Shown here piece after piece: positions 15,695-23,966 of a stretch of DNA of 24,052 nt; position 1 is the stretch's first letter; every line of letters starts with the position of its first letter. A model generated the notes under the pieces. That model made no database searches. It had not been told where the DNA came from and saw only the letters and a list, made by a program, of their open reading frames with translations. A program made the translations under genes and the position numbers. The stretch comes from JACDAV01 sp036556145 (GTDB lineage: Bacteria > Chloroflexota > Limnocylindria > Limnocylindrales > CSP1-4): positions 1 through 24,052 of the forward strand of contig DATBKB010000025.1 in the NCBI GenBank assembly GCA_036556145.1, read 5' to 3'.

Positions 15695-15721
15695 GTGCGC
15701 GGGCCGCGAGAGCCCGCGCGC
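15695..15721. terminator. Hairpin between convergent genes
   Basis: The 10-bp arms GTGCGCGGGC and GCCCGCGCGC (one G·T pair) have a 7-nt loop. They are located between the stops at 15658 (plus) and 15740 (minus), so the hairpin could act on both strands. Confidence 0.5.
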
Positions 15722-15739
15722 TGATGCGGCGACGGCGGG

Positions 15740-16312
15740 CTACATCCGGCCGGCGGCCGCCCGGGCAAGCTCCTCGAGCCTGGCCTGCATCTCCGACTGG
15801 GAGACGCCGGCGTCGGGGGTGAACCCCAGGGAGGCAAGCTTGCCGTTCTGGAGGACGACGAGCGGGCCCGCGGGGCTGACGAGGATCGCCCCCTGCCCGA
15901 TGCCGGAGATGACGACCGCGCCCTGCTGGATCTTCGCCGCCTCGAACGTCTGCGTCGCCGTGTCATTCGAGACGACCGAGAGGGCGTACGGCATCTTGCC
16001 GTCCGCCGCCGTGTAGATGCAGCCTCCGCCGACGCCGGGGGCATCCGTGCCGCTCGCCGTCACCTGCATGCCGCCGATGGCCGCCGCGACCTCCTCCGGC
16101 GTGTTGAGGCACCACTGGTTCGCGCCACCGAGGCCAACCCCGGTATCGGCGCTCCCGGCAGGCGCACTGCTCTCGGGCGTGGCGCCGCCCGTTTCGCCGG
16201 CCACCGACCCGGCCGGGGAGCTCGAGCTCGTCGATCCCGCGCCGCACGCGGCGAGCACGAGGCCGAGGCCGAGCACCGTGACGATGGCAAGGGGACGTCG
16301 GGGTTGGGGCAT
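15740..16312 (-). CDS. Lipoprotein of unknown function
   Basis: 190 residues from the ATG at 16312; AGGAGA about 8 nt upstream supports this start over the open frame reaching 16411. A lipoprotein signal peptide ends in LAAC (C23). A Ser/Gly/Ala/Pro-rich linker (24–60) leads to a compact domain with two cysteines (NQWCLNTPEEVAAAIGG and GGGCIYTAADG). The pattern 'lipobox, linker, CxxxTxEEVxxAxG…, GC.Y…' resembles DUF3558-like lipoproteins, but the match is only suggestive. The protein should be anchored on the outer face of the membrane. It is separated from the upstream winged-helix gene by 117 bp. Confidence 0.82.
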   Translation of the reverse strand: MPQPRRPLAIVTVLGLGLVLAACGAGSTSSSSPAGSVAGETGGATPESSAPAGSADTGVGLGGANQWCLNTPEEVAAAIGGMQVTASGTDAPGVGGGCIYTAADGKMPYALSVVSNDTATQTFEAAKIQQGAVVISGIGQGAILVSPAGPLVVLQNGKLASLGFTPDAGVSQSEMQARLEELARAAAGRM

Positions 16313-16331
16313 GAGGGTTCTCCTGGAGTCG

Positions 16332-16347
16332 TGGCGGTGGACCGCCA
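16332..16347. repeat. Short inverted repeat upstream of the lipoprotein
   Basis: The 7-bp arms TGGCGGT/ACCGCCA are separated by 2 bp. The repeat lies 20 bp upstream of the lipoprotein start, in the only gap of this minus-strand run. It could be an operator or a leader hairpin. Confidence 0.35.
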
Positions 16348-16429
16348 AACCGTGCCGGGACGGATATCCCAACGAGGTGACGCCGGTCCGGGCGGAACGC
16401 GGCGGCGGCATTACAGCTTCGGGCGGGGG

Positions 16430-17614
16430 CTAGGTGCCCCGGGCGAGCTCCTGCTCGAGCGGGGTGCGAAAGCGGGGGATGACGCGAACCGGTCCCACGA
16501 AGGCCTCGACCCTGGCCGCCTCTCGCTCGATCGCCGAACGGGCTTCCGATCCCACGTCCTCGAGGAGGCGCCAGACGACCTTGCCGCCCGGGCCCTGACC
16601 CCAGCCGCCGGCGACGCGGCCGTCGGCCCAGACCGTGGGGCCGGCATTGCCGCTGCGGTCGAACAGCGCCGAGCGATGCGCGCCGAGGTACCACTCGCGG
16701 CCCGTCCAGCCCATGATCGTCGCGTCGAGCGGGGGAAGCAGACCGACCCACGGCGCGACCGTGGGCGTCCGCGCCTCGTCGCCTTCGAGGACGAGCCCGG
16801 CGACGCCGTCGAGGTCGACCTCCGTCGTCGCGAGTCGGGCGAGTGCCTTGCGGACCTCGCCGAGCGTCCAGCCCGTCCACCAGCGCAGGTCCGCCACGGT
16901 GCCCGGGCCGAACGTCGCGAGCCAGCTCCGGACGAGCTCGACCCGGGCCTCGTCGACCGCCAGCGGCGCGATACCGCCGGGAAGCCAGCGATCGGCCGGC
17001 GTCCAGCGGTACTGGCTGCTGATCCACGAGCCGCGGGGCCGGGCGCGCAGGATTCGACCCTCCATCGAGAGGAGGAACAGCACTCTCGTGGAGACGCCCA
17101 GCGTGCCCTGCCAGGTCTTGCCCGCACCGAACGGGATCTGCGTGGCAAGCTCCGGGACGTCCTTCGTCAGCTCGGTCGCGACGGCTTCGCCGCGGGCCTC
17201 GAGCGCGGCCATCGTCTTCGCCTCGACGTCCCGGAGCCACCGTCCCGGATTCGACCCGCCGATGCCGGCGCCGGCGAGGAGGCTCGTCGTCCGCTTCCGC
17301 TCGGTGACCGCGATCGCGTCGGTGCACGCGGCCTGGATGACCGGCGCGAAGTCCGGGGGAACGACGAACATCGTCCGCCGCATGCCGAGGATCCGGACGA
17401 GGGATCGCTCGTCGTAGAGCGCCTCCTCCATCGTCGCGACGTCGAGCCGGGGGACGCGGGCGAGGGCCTCGAGATAGACCGAGGCCGGGTCGGTCGCATG
17501 GAGGGCGACCATCCCGCGCGCCGCCTCGACGACGCTCGTCGCGCGTGAGCCGGTCGCGAGGTGGTGCCGCGTGCCGATCCGCCGTCGCCGCTCGGCGGTG
17601 TCGAGCTTCAGCAA
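16430..17614 (-). CDS. Winged-helix HTH_42 (AlkZ/YcaQ-like) protein without QxQ motif
   Basis: 394 residues from a TTG at 17614, 7 bp after the VWA gene, so it is probably translationally coupled. It follows the HTH_42 (PF06224) plan: the N-terminal segment with GMVALHATDPASVYLEALARV, MRRTMFVVPPDF, a middle winged-helix region (VELVRSWLATFGPGTVADLRWWTGW), and a C-terminal beta-rich segment with VGLLPPLDATIMGW and GPTVWADGRVAGGW. Characterised relatives, AlkZ and YcaQ, are DNA glycosylases that unhook alkylated bases using a Q-x-Q or Q-x-D motif. Here the matching place reads HAT (39–41), so both glutamines are missing and glycosylase activity is doubtful. It differs clearly from the second HTH_42 copy at 22776. 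Confidence 0.88.
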   Translation of the reverse strand: MLKLDTAERRRRIGTRHHLATGSRATSVVEAARGMVALHATDPASVYLEALARVPRLDVATMEEALYDERSLVRILGMRRTMFVVPPDFAPVIQAACTDAIAVTERKRTTSLLAGAGIGGSNPGRWLRDVEAKTMAALEARGEAVATELTKDVPELATQIPFGAGKTWQGTLGVSTRVLFLLSMEGRILRARPRGSWISSQYRWTPADRWLPGGIAPLAVDEARVELVRSWLATFGPGTVADLRWWTGWTLGEVRKALARLATTEVDLDGVAGLVLEGDEARTPTVAPWVGLLPPLDATIMGWTGREWYLGAHRSALFDRSGNAGPTVWADGRVAGGWGQGPGGKVVWRLLEDVGSEARSAIEREAARVEAFVGPVRVIPRFRTPLEQELARGT

Positions 17615-17621
17615 TCGACGC

Positions 17622-20600
17622 TCAGCAGAAGAAGCCGCTTCCGGTCGTCATCGACGTGGCGCCATCGGCGACGCCCACGGCCGTGACGGCGCGCTCACCG
17701 AGCTCACCAAGGATGCCGCGCATCGCGGCCTTCGCCATCTCGAAGGCCGCGGCCTGCGCCAGCGAGCAGCCGAGGTCGGAGAGGTCGGCGATGTCGTCCT
17801 GCGGCGCCTCCATCGTGGCGAGCATGAGCGTGGCCGCCTTGAGCTTCTTGAGCTTCGTCGTCTCGAGCTGGAGCCAGACGCCGCCGACGAACGAGAAGCC
17901 GCCGCCGATGCCCAGGAGCGACGCGATGTCCCCGACGAGCGAGGCCCCGCTCAGCAGGCGCTCGGCGGAATCGAACGTGTCCTCGATCTCCTCGACCTCG
18001 GAGCCGCCGCCCGATCCGTCGCCGAGGATCCCGAACAGCGTCCCGTTCGCCGGCTCGAACAGCCACGCGGCGGGCGGCGTGGCATCGACGGGGACGAGCC
18101 CGCGTGGCCGCATCGAGCGCCACGGCTCGTACGCGACGGTGATCGCGGCGACGGCGGCCGGGTCGGCGCCCTCGAGGGCGCTGGCCAGGCTGTTGCCGAT
18201 CGCAACGAGCGACTCGCCCTCGAGCGCCGAGTGCGTGCTCGTCGGGAACGCGAGCGCCTCGGCGAGCGCCAGGCGCGCGGTTCGCCGTGCCGTCGTCGCG
18301 AAGGCGGACGCCTCGTCCGGATCCGTCGACATGAAGCCGCTGAGGGGCAGGATGTCGACGGCTCGCACCCGGCGCGCGCGTCCGTTCCCGATCGGCTCGT
18401 GCACCTCGCGGTAGAGCGTCGTCCGGAGTCCCGCCTCGTACGTCAGGACGTCGCCGTCCTGCGGCAGCCGAACCGTCACCGCATGAAGCAAGCCCGGCTC
18501 GATGGGCGGCGTCGCCGCCAGCGCCGCGAGTCTCGCGGCGCGAGTGTCCGCCTCGAGCAGCGGCCGCAGCGCGAGGATCGAGCTGAAGACGTCGTCGAGG
18601 ACGATCGACGGTGACGGAGCCGCCGCCTCGAAGCCGACGACGTAACTGCCGAACAGCGCGCGCCGGACGGACTCCGCCTCGGCCGGGTTGATCACCCGCG
18701 CGTCATCCTCCGTGTCGACGCCGGCGAGCACGCGACGTGCTACCCATCGCCCGACGCGTACCGTCAGGTACAGGCCCGACAGCGCCGGCGCGGTCGCGCG
18801 GTCCTCCTCGGGCGGCACGTCGTACGTCGTCCGGCCGCCGATCGACGTATCGACGAGGCGCACCTCGACGCCGCGCGTCGCCGGCCCCTCGATCGGGGCG
18901 CGGTAGCGGATGCGGTACGGCGGCTCGGGAGCCCGCGCGAGCGCGTCGAGCACGGCCTGGATCGCGGCCGCCTGCTCCGAGACCGGAAACGCGCCCAGCC
19001 GCCCGGCTTCGCCGAGGAGCCGCAGGCCGTCCTGGTTCACCTCACCGACGCCGATGACGATGGCCGGCGGGCCGACGCGGACGCGCGCCGCGACATCGCG
19101 CGGCGGAGTCGTGATCGGATCGTTGCCATCGGTCGCGGCGCCGTCGGTGATGAAGACGATGACCGTGGGGCCGAGACGCGTGGCGTCGGCGAGCGATTCC
19201 CAGAGCTGGGACCCGAACCCGGATCGCCGCGTCGCCTGCTTCTGGAGCTCCGCAAGGTCCGCCGTCCAGTCACCGGCCTCGGTCGCCTCGTCGTCGTCGA
19301 CCATGGCGACCCGGAGCGTCGTCCGCGCGTCGCCGGCGATGAGCCGCTCGGCCAGCTGGCGGACGACGACGGCCGCGCCCGTCTCGCGGAAGGCGTCCGG
19401 GATGCTGTCGGAGTCGTCGAGCAGCACGAGGATCCGGGGCGGGGGAGCGACGGATCGCGTCATCGTGTGGCCGACCGGGTTGCCATCCTCGAGGACGCGG
19501 AACGCGTCGGCGGCGAGACCCTCGACGATGTGTCCGTCCGTGTCGAGCGCCCTCACGGCGAGCCCGATCGACGGGAAGCCCGCGGGCCCCGCTTCGACCT
19601 CGATCGTGCGAACCCGTTCGACGAGCGTCGGGTCCTTGCCACCCGCGCCGACCGCGGCGCCGTCGATGCGGGTCGTGCCGTCGGCAGCATCGACGTCGAC
19701 GAGGTCACCGCCGAGCGTGACGGCCGTGCCGACGACCGCGAGCTCTCGACCTGCGGCGACGTCGAGGTCCGGTCCGCGAATCGTCAGCACCGGCACGATG
19801 ACGCCGACGTCGCGTGGCCGGATGGCGACGAACTCCTCGAGGCTCTCGACGGGTGGCACGAAGCCGATGTGGAGCCGGCGACCCGCAAGGTCCGCGGCCG
19901 TCCACGAGCCCGACACGAGCGTAAACCGCTTATCGGGTGCATCGGATCGGGCGGCCTCGACCGTGACCTCGACCTCGAGGAGTCCGTCTGCGGCACCGGC
20001 GGCGCGCGGGGTCCGGTCGCCGAGGACCGTCAGCCCGCCCGAGCCGGTCGGGTCCGCCAGTCGTGCCTGGCCGTCGCGAACGACGCGGACCATGGGCAGC
20101 GACGTTGCGTTGCGTGCCGAGAACGGCTCCTCGGCGGACGGCGGCTCCGGCAATCGCGCGAGGAGGTCATCGGCGAGCGCCTTCGACCGCTCGCCGCCCG
20201 GATCGAACGGCGCCGGGACGGCGATCTCCGCGGGGAGGCCGAGGACGGAGCGAACCGCGGCGAGCCGGTCGGGCGCGATCGCCGGCTCGTGCGCCGGGCC
20301 GGGCCGGGGCGTGAACAGGCCGGCCGTCGCGGCTCCGTCGACCTCGACCCGGACGACCTGGGCCTCGAGGCCGGCTCGCGCGCAGAGCTCGGCCAGGAGG
20401 TCGGCCTTCTCGCGCGGCGTGCCGGCGCCACCGCGGAGGGTCGCGCGCGACCCCCACCGGACGCCCTCCACGAGATCGCCCGTGTTGCGCGTGCCGGCCG
20501 GATACGTCGCGATGCCGTCGTGGACGAGCCGCAGCAGCGCGTCGAGGTCCTTTGCCGCGACGGCGCGCTCCGCCGCGGCGACCAGATGATCAGGGCTGCC

Positions 20601-20789
20601 GCGGACGGCATCGCGCAGCTCGGCGACCGCCTCGAAGAACCCGGCCGGTGGCGCGGACGGCGAGGGATTCGAGGACGCGAGGGGCGTCGGCGACGGCGAG
20701 GGCGTCGAGCCGCAGCCGGCGAGTGCCGTCGCGAGCGTCGCGGCGCCGCTGCCGGCGAGGAACTGGCGTCGCGACAGCAGCGTCCCCAA
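17622..20789 (-). CDS. Large Tat-exported lipoprotein with VWA domain
   Basis: 1055 residues from a TTG at 20789, chosen because GGGGAGGAGG lies 5 nt upstream; the longer frame to 20864 would overlap the divergent gene. The N terminus combines a twin-arginine signal (SRRQFLAG, R7–R8) with a lipobox (LAGC, C26), then a Ser/Pro linker. Residues ~55–150 resemble a transglutaminase-like fold (KADLLAELCARAGLEAQVV) without an obvious catalytic triad. Around 405–440 is the strand pattern AVRALDTDGHIVEGL…FRVLEDG seen before VWA domains of the VWFA-related type. The VWA domain (about 450–640) has MIDAS DDSDS (458–462) and FITDG (546–550). The final ~400 residues are unassigned, with a hydrophobic Gly/Ala stretch near the end. 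The protein is probably a surface metal-dependent adhesion or scaffold protein. Confidence 0.85.
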   Translation of the reverse strand: MGTLLSRRQFLAGSGAATLATALAGCGSTPSPSPTPLASSNPSPSAPPAGFFEAVAELRDAVRGSPDHLVAAAERAVAAKDLDALLRLVHDGIATYPAGTRNTGDLVEGVRWGSRATLRGGAGTPREKADLLAELCARAGLEAQVVRVEVDGAATAGLFTPRPGPAHEPAIAPDRLAAVRSVLGLPAEIAVPAPFDPGGERSKALADDLLARLPEPPSAEEPFSARNATSLPMVRVVRDGQARLADPTGSGGLTVLGDRTPRAAGAADGLLEVEVTVEAARSDAPDKRFTLVSGSWTAADLAGRRLHIGFVPPVESLEEFVAIRPRDVGVIVPVLTIRGPDLDVAAGRELAVVGTAVTLGGDLVDVDAADGTTRIDGAAVGAGGKDPTLVERVRTIEVEAGPAGFPSIGLAVRALDTDGHIVEGLAADAFRVLEDGNPVGHTMTRSVAPPPRILVLLDDSDSIPDAFRETGAAVVVRQLAERLIAGDARTTLRVAMVDDDEATEAGDWTADLAELQKQATRRSGFGSQLWESLADATRLGPTVIVFITDGAATDGNDPITTPPRDVAARVRVGPPAIVIGVGEVNQDGLRLLGEAGRLGAFPVSEQAAAIQAVLDALARAPEPPYRIRYRAPIEGPATRGVEVRLVDTSIGGRTTYDVPPEEDRATAPALSGLYLTVRVGRWVARRVLAGVDTEDDARVINPAEAESVRRALFGSYVVGFEAAAPSPSIVLDDVFSSILALRPLLEADTRAARLAALAATPPIEPGLLHAVTVRLPQDGDVLTYEAGLRTTLYREVHEPIGNGRARRVRAVDILPLSGFMSTDPDEASAFATTARRTARLALAEALAFPTSTHSALEGESLVAIGNSLASALEGADPAAVAAITVAYEPWRSMRPRGLVPVDATPPAAWLFEPANGTLFGILGDGSGGGSEVEEIEDTFDSAERLLSGASLVGDIASLLGIGGGFSFVGGVWLQLETTKLKKLKAATLMLATMEAPQDDIADLSDLGCSLAQAAAFEMAKAAMRGILGELGERAVTAVGVADGATSMTTGSGFFC

Positions 20790-20863
20790 CCGGCCCTCCT
20801 CCCCGCGAGCATTCGCACCCGGCGCGGGTAGTATGCCGACCGGCCCCGCTCGGAGTGCTGCCA
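20790..20863. promoter_or_regulatory. Divergent promoter region between VWA and methyltransferase genes
   Basis: These 74 bp hold the minus-strand ribosome-binding site (complement of CCTCC at 20795–20799) and, on the plus strand, GCGGGTAGTAT at 20824–20834 with −10-like TAGTAT, 29 nt before the methyltransferase ATG. The two clusters probably share regulation from here. Confidence 0.4.
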
Positions 20864-21595
20864 ATGCCCCTGCCCGACCTCTACGGCGAGCTCGCGCCGT
20901 GGTTCCACCTGCTCACCTCGCCGGAGCAGGAGGACTACGCGGACGAGGCCGCGCTCGTCATGGAGCTCCTGCGCAGGCACGTCGACGGGCCGCTGGAGAC
21001 GATGCTCGAGCTCGGCTCCGGCGGCGGGAACATGGCCAGCCATCTCAAGCGCGACCTGCGCCTCACGCTCACCGATCTCTCGCCCTCGATGCTCGCCCAG
21101 AGCAGGCGCTTGAACCCGGACGCCGAGCACATCGAGGGCGACATGCGTACCGTCCGCCTCGGCCGGACGTTCGACGCGGTGCTCGCCCACGATGCGATCA
21201 CCTACCTCACGACGGAGGCGGACCTGCAGGCCGCGTTCGAGACCGCGTTCGTCCATCTCCGTCCCGGCGGCGCCGCCGTGTTTGCCCCTGACCACGTGAA
21301 GGAGGCATTCGAGCTCGGCAGCGATCACGGCGGCAACGACGGACCTGACGGCCGCGGCGTCCGCTACCTCGAGTGGACCACCGACCCCGATCCGGCCGAC
21401 ACGACGTACAACGTCGACTTCGCGATGCTGCTGCGGGACTCGGACGGCACGGTCCGCGTCCGGCATGACCTCCACGTTCTGGGCATCTTCTCCCGCGAGG
21501 TCTGGCTGTCACGGATGCGTGACGTCGGGTTCGACGCCGCGACCCTGAACGACCCGTGGGGACGCGACATCTTCGTCGGCACCCGACCGCGCTGA
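20864..21595 (+). CDS. Class I SAM-dependent methyltransferase
   Basis: 243 residues from the ATG at 20864; GGAG lies 9 nt upstream. The Rossmann-fold motif I is LELGSGGGN (48–56). The acidic residue at the end of strand 2 is D71 (TLTDLSPSML), and EGDM (91–94) and the strand FDAVLAHDAITYL follow. The C-terminal half (YLEWTTDPDPADTTYNVDFAMLLRDSDG) is the substrate-facing part seen in small-molecule or sugar/amine methyltransferases, but the substrate cannot be read from sequence. It is cytosolic, and the first gene of a tight three-gene unit with an MFS transporter (14 bp) and a QxQ HTH_42 protein. Confidence 0.92.
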   Translation: MPLPDLYGELAPWFHLLTSPEQEDYADEAALVMELLRRHVDGPLETMLELGSGGGNMASHLKRDLRLTLTDLSPSMLAQSRRLNPDAEHIEGDMRTVRLGRTFDAVLAHDAITYLTTEADLQAAFETAFVHLRPGGAAVFAPDHVKEAFELGSDHGGNDGPDGRGVRYLEWTTDPDPADTTYNVDFAMLLRDSDGTVRVRHDLHVLGIFSREVWLSRMRDVGFDAATLNDPWGRDIFVGTRPR

Positions 21596-21609
21596 GCCGG
21601 CCCGCGACG

Positions 21610-22773
21610 ATGACGACGTTCCTTCGCTCGCCGGGCGCGGTCGCGCGCCTCGGCTACGCGAGCTTCGTGACGATCGGCTGGTCGGGGCTGCTCGTGCCCT
21701 CGGTCATCCGCCAGGTCGAGGCGCATTTCAGCCAGACCGACGCCGGGCTGGGCGTCTTCTACTTCGTCTATTCGCTGCTCTACGCGACGGGGTCGCTGGG
21801 CGGCGGCTTCGCCATCGAACGTCTCGGTCGGCGCACGGTGCTCGGCGCGGCGGCGCTCCTCCACGCCGCCGGGCTCGCGTCGCTCGCGACCGTGCCGACC
21901 TGGGAGCTGTTCCTCCTCGCCGCCGTGCCGGCCGGCCTCGGCGCGGGCGCGATCGACGGCGGCGTCAACGGGCTGTTCATGGACGCCTACCGCACCGAGC
22001 GCGGGCGCGCCCTCAACCTCCTGCACCTGTTCTTCGCGCTCGGCGCGCTCATCGCGCCCTTCGTCGTCGGACGCCTGGTCGAGGGGGGAGCCGGCTGGCA
22101 GGCGATCGTCCTCGCGACCGCGGCGGTCCTCGTCCCGCTGGCGGCCGGCTTCGCCGGCGCCGACCTGCCTCACGGCCGTCACGATCGGGGCGCGACGAAT
22201 CGCCCGCGGCTGACGCTGGGCCGGCCGCTCCTGCTCCTCGCGGTGGCGGCCACGACGTACGTCGCATCCGAGGTCGGCGTGTCGAACTGGCTCGTCCGAT
22301 TCCTCGAGGACGCGCCGCTCGCGGTCGCGACCGGCGCGCTGTCGCTGTTGTGGGGCGGTCTCACGGTCGGGCGGCTCGTCGCGTCGCGGTTCGGCGACCG
22401 GTTCGACCACGTCCGGTTCGCGATCGCCGCCGCGGCCGTTTCGGCCGTCGCCCTCGTCGCCGCCATCGTCGTCGAGCCGGTCGAGCTGCGGGTCGTGCTG
22501 TTCACGATCGTCGGCTTCGCGTTCGGCCCGATCTACCCGATGATCATGGCCTCCGCGGGCGATCGATTCCCGGACCGCTCGGCCGCCGTCAGCGGCGTCC
22601 TCGGCGCGTGCGCGATCGGCGGCTCGATCGTGTACCCGCCGGTCATGGGCTTCCTCTCGGTGACGGTCGGGCTCCAGGTCGCGATGTTCGGCGCGGCGGG
22701 ACTTGCCGCGGTGACCGGCGTCGCGCTCGCCCTGCTCGGCGCACGTCGCGCCGCATCGCCCGGGCGAGGCTGA
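21610..22773 (+). CDS. Major facilitator superfamily transporter
   Basis: 387 residues from the ATG at 21610, 14 bp after the methyltransferase stop. About twelve hydrophobic helices are visible in two halves, split near residues 190–205 by a charged loop (GADLPHGRHDRGATNRPR). The loop between helices 2 and 3 carries the MFS signature GGFAIERLGRRTVL, and the equivalent loop in the second half reads GGLTVGRLVASRFGDRF. The FGPIYPMIMA segment resembles fucose-permease-like (FucP) MFS members. Direction and substrate are unknown, but the neighbours would be consistent with drug or metabolite efflux. The next gene begins 2 bp downstream. Confidence 0.9.
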   Translation: MTTFLRSPGAVARLGYASFVTIGWSGLLVPSVIRQVEAHFSQTDAGLGVFYFVYSLLYATGSLGGGFAIERLGRRTVLGAAALLHAAGLASLATVPTWELFLLAAVPAGLGAGAIDGGVNGLFMDAYRTERGRALNLLHLFFALGALIAPFVVGRLVEGGAGWQAIVLATAAVLVPLAAGFAGADLPHGRHDRGATNRPRLTLGRPLLLLAVAATTYVASEVGVSNWLVRFLEDAPLAVATGALSLLWGGLTVGRLVASRFGDRFDHVRFAIAAAAVSAVALVAAIVVEPVELRVVLFTIVGFAFGPIYPMIMASAGDRFPDRSAAVSGVLGACAIGGSIVYPPVMGFLSVTVGLQVAMFGAAGLAAVTGVALALLGARRAASPGRG

Positions 22774-22775
22774 CC

Positions 22776-23966
22776 GTGCCGCGAGCGAAGGCGAACGGGC
22801 CGCTGCTGAGCCAGCGGGCGCTCAATCGGGCGCTCCTCGAGCGGCAGATGCTGCTTCGTCGCGTGCCGATGCCCGCGGAGACGGCGATCGAGCGGCTCGC
22901 CGGGATGCAGGCCCAGGAGCCGATGGACCCGTACGTCGGCCTGTGGGCGAGGCTCGAGGCGTTCGATCCGGGCGAGCTGTCGTCGCTCATCGAGCGCCGC
23001 CGCGCGGTCCGTGCCGTCGCGATGATGCGGACGACGATCCACCTCCTGACTGCGGCCGACTGGCTGGCCTTCCAGCCGGTCCTCAGGACCGTCCAGGAAT
23101 CGCGCTTCCGCTCGTCGCCGTTCGCCCGCCGGGTGACCGGCATCGATCTCGCCGAGATCGCCGATGCCGGGCGCCGGCTCCTCGACGAGCGGCCGCGAAC
23201 GGCCAATGCCGTCGGGAAGGCGCTGCTCGAGCGCTGGCCGCAGAGCGACGCGGAGGCGCTCGGCTACGCCGTCCGCGCGCTCGTGCCGCTCGTCCAGGTG
23301 CCGCCGCGAGGGCTCTGGGGGCGATCCGGCCAGCCGGTGCTCGCGACCGCGGAGCACTGGTTGGAGCGGTCCGTCCCCTCGGAGACCTCGCCGGAGGCGC
23401 TCGTCCGCCGGTACCTGGCGGCGTTCGGCCCGGCGACCGTCATGGACCTCCAGTCGTGGTGCTGGCTGACGAGGCTCGGTCCGGTCGTCGAGCGGATGCG
23501 ACCGGAGCTGCGGACGTTCCGGGACGAGGCCGGCCGCGAGCTGTTCGACGTGCCCGACGGACCGTTGCCGGATCCCGACACGCCGGCCCCGCCGCGGTTC
23601 CTGCCGGTCTTCGACAACCTGCTCCTCTCGCACAAGGACCGCCGTCGCATCCAGGGCGACGGTCCGTGGCCGCCGTTCGACGACGCCTTCTATGCGATCT
23701 TCGCGCGCGGGACCGTCCTCGTGGATGGCGTCGTCCACGGCGGCTACGCGATCGAGCGCGACGGCGTCCGCGCGACGCTCGAGGTGCGGTCGCTGCGCCC
23801 GTTGTCGGCGGCGGATCGTCGCGCGGTCGAGGCCGAGGGTTTCCGTCGCCTCGCCTTCAGCGACGGGGATGCGGGCGATCGCGACGTCCGCGTCGTGACC
23901 GCAGCGGTCAGCGAACCGGGCCGATCACCCGGCCGAGGAGGAGCCCGAGCCGCTCGAAGACCGTGA
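22776..23966 (+). CDS. Winged-helix HTH_42 (AlkZ/YcaQ-like) protein with QAQ motif
   Basis: 396 residues from a GTG at 22776, 2 bp after the MFS stop, so tightly coupled. It follows the HTH_42 plan: LLSQRALNRALLERQMLLRR, then GMQAQEPMDPYVGLWARLE, MMRTTIHLLTAADW, a middle winged-helix part (VRRYLAAFGPATVMDLQSWCWL) and a C-terminal part with LPVFDNLLLSHKDRRRI and VLVDGVVHGGYAIERDG. Q45-A-Q47 corresponds to the QxQ catalytic motif reported for AlkZ-type DNA glycosylases, so this copy could excise alkylated bases, although many QxQ family members are untested. The final ~15 residues (SPGRGGARAARRP) pass the domain end, in the region overlapping the convergent edge gene. Confidence 0.88.
   Translation: MPRAKANGPLLSQRALNRALLERQMLLRRVPMPAETAIERLAGMQAQEPMDPYVGLWARLEAFDPGELSSLIERRRAVRAVAMMRTTIHLLTAADWLAFQPVLRTVQESRFRSSPFARRVTGIDLAEIADAGRRLLDERPRTANAVGKALLERWPQSDAEALGYAVRALVPLVQVPPRGLWGRSGQPVLATAEHWLERSVPSETSPEALVRRYLAAFGPATVMDLQSWCWLTRLGPVVERMRPELRTFRDEAGRELFDVPDGPLPDPDTPAPPRFLPVFDNLLLSHKDRRRIQGDGPWPPFDDAFYAIFARGTVLVDGVVHGGYAIERDGVRATLEVRSLRPLSAADRRAVEAEGFRRLAFSDGDAGDRDVRVVTAAVSEPGRSPGRGGARAARRP

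Noticed and set aside
18910..20831. Plus-strand open frames opposite the VWA gene
   Set aside because: Their Ser/Arg/Thr-rich or Arg/Asp-rich composition has no recognisable motif; the minus-strand frame holds the MIDAS motif and the signal peptide.
20790..20864. Longer N terminus for the VWA protein
   Set aside because: It would overlap the divergent methyltransferase start; the strong ribosome-binding site at 20795–20804 and the Tat signal place the start at 20789.
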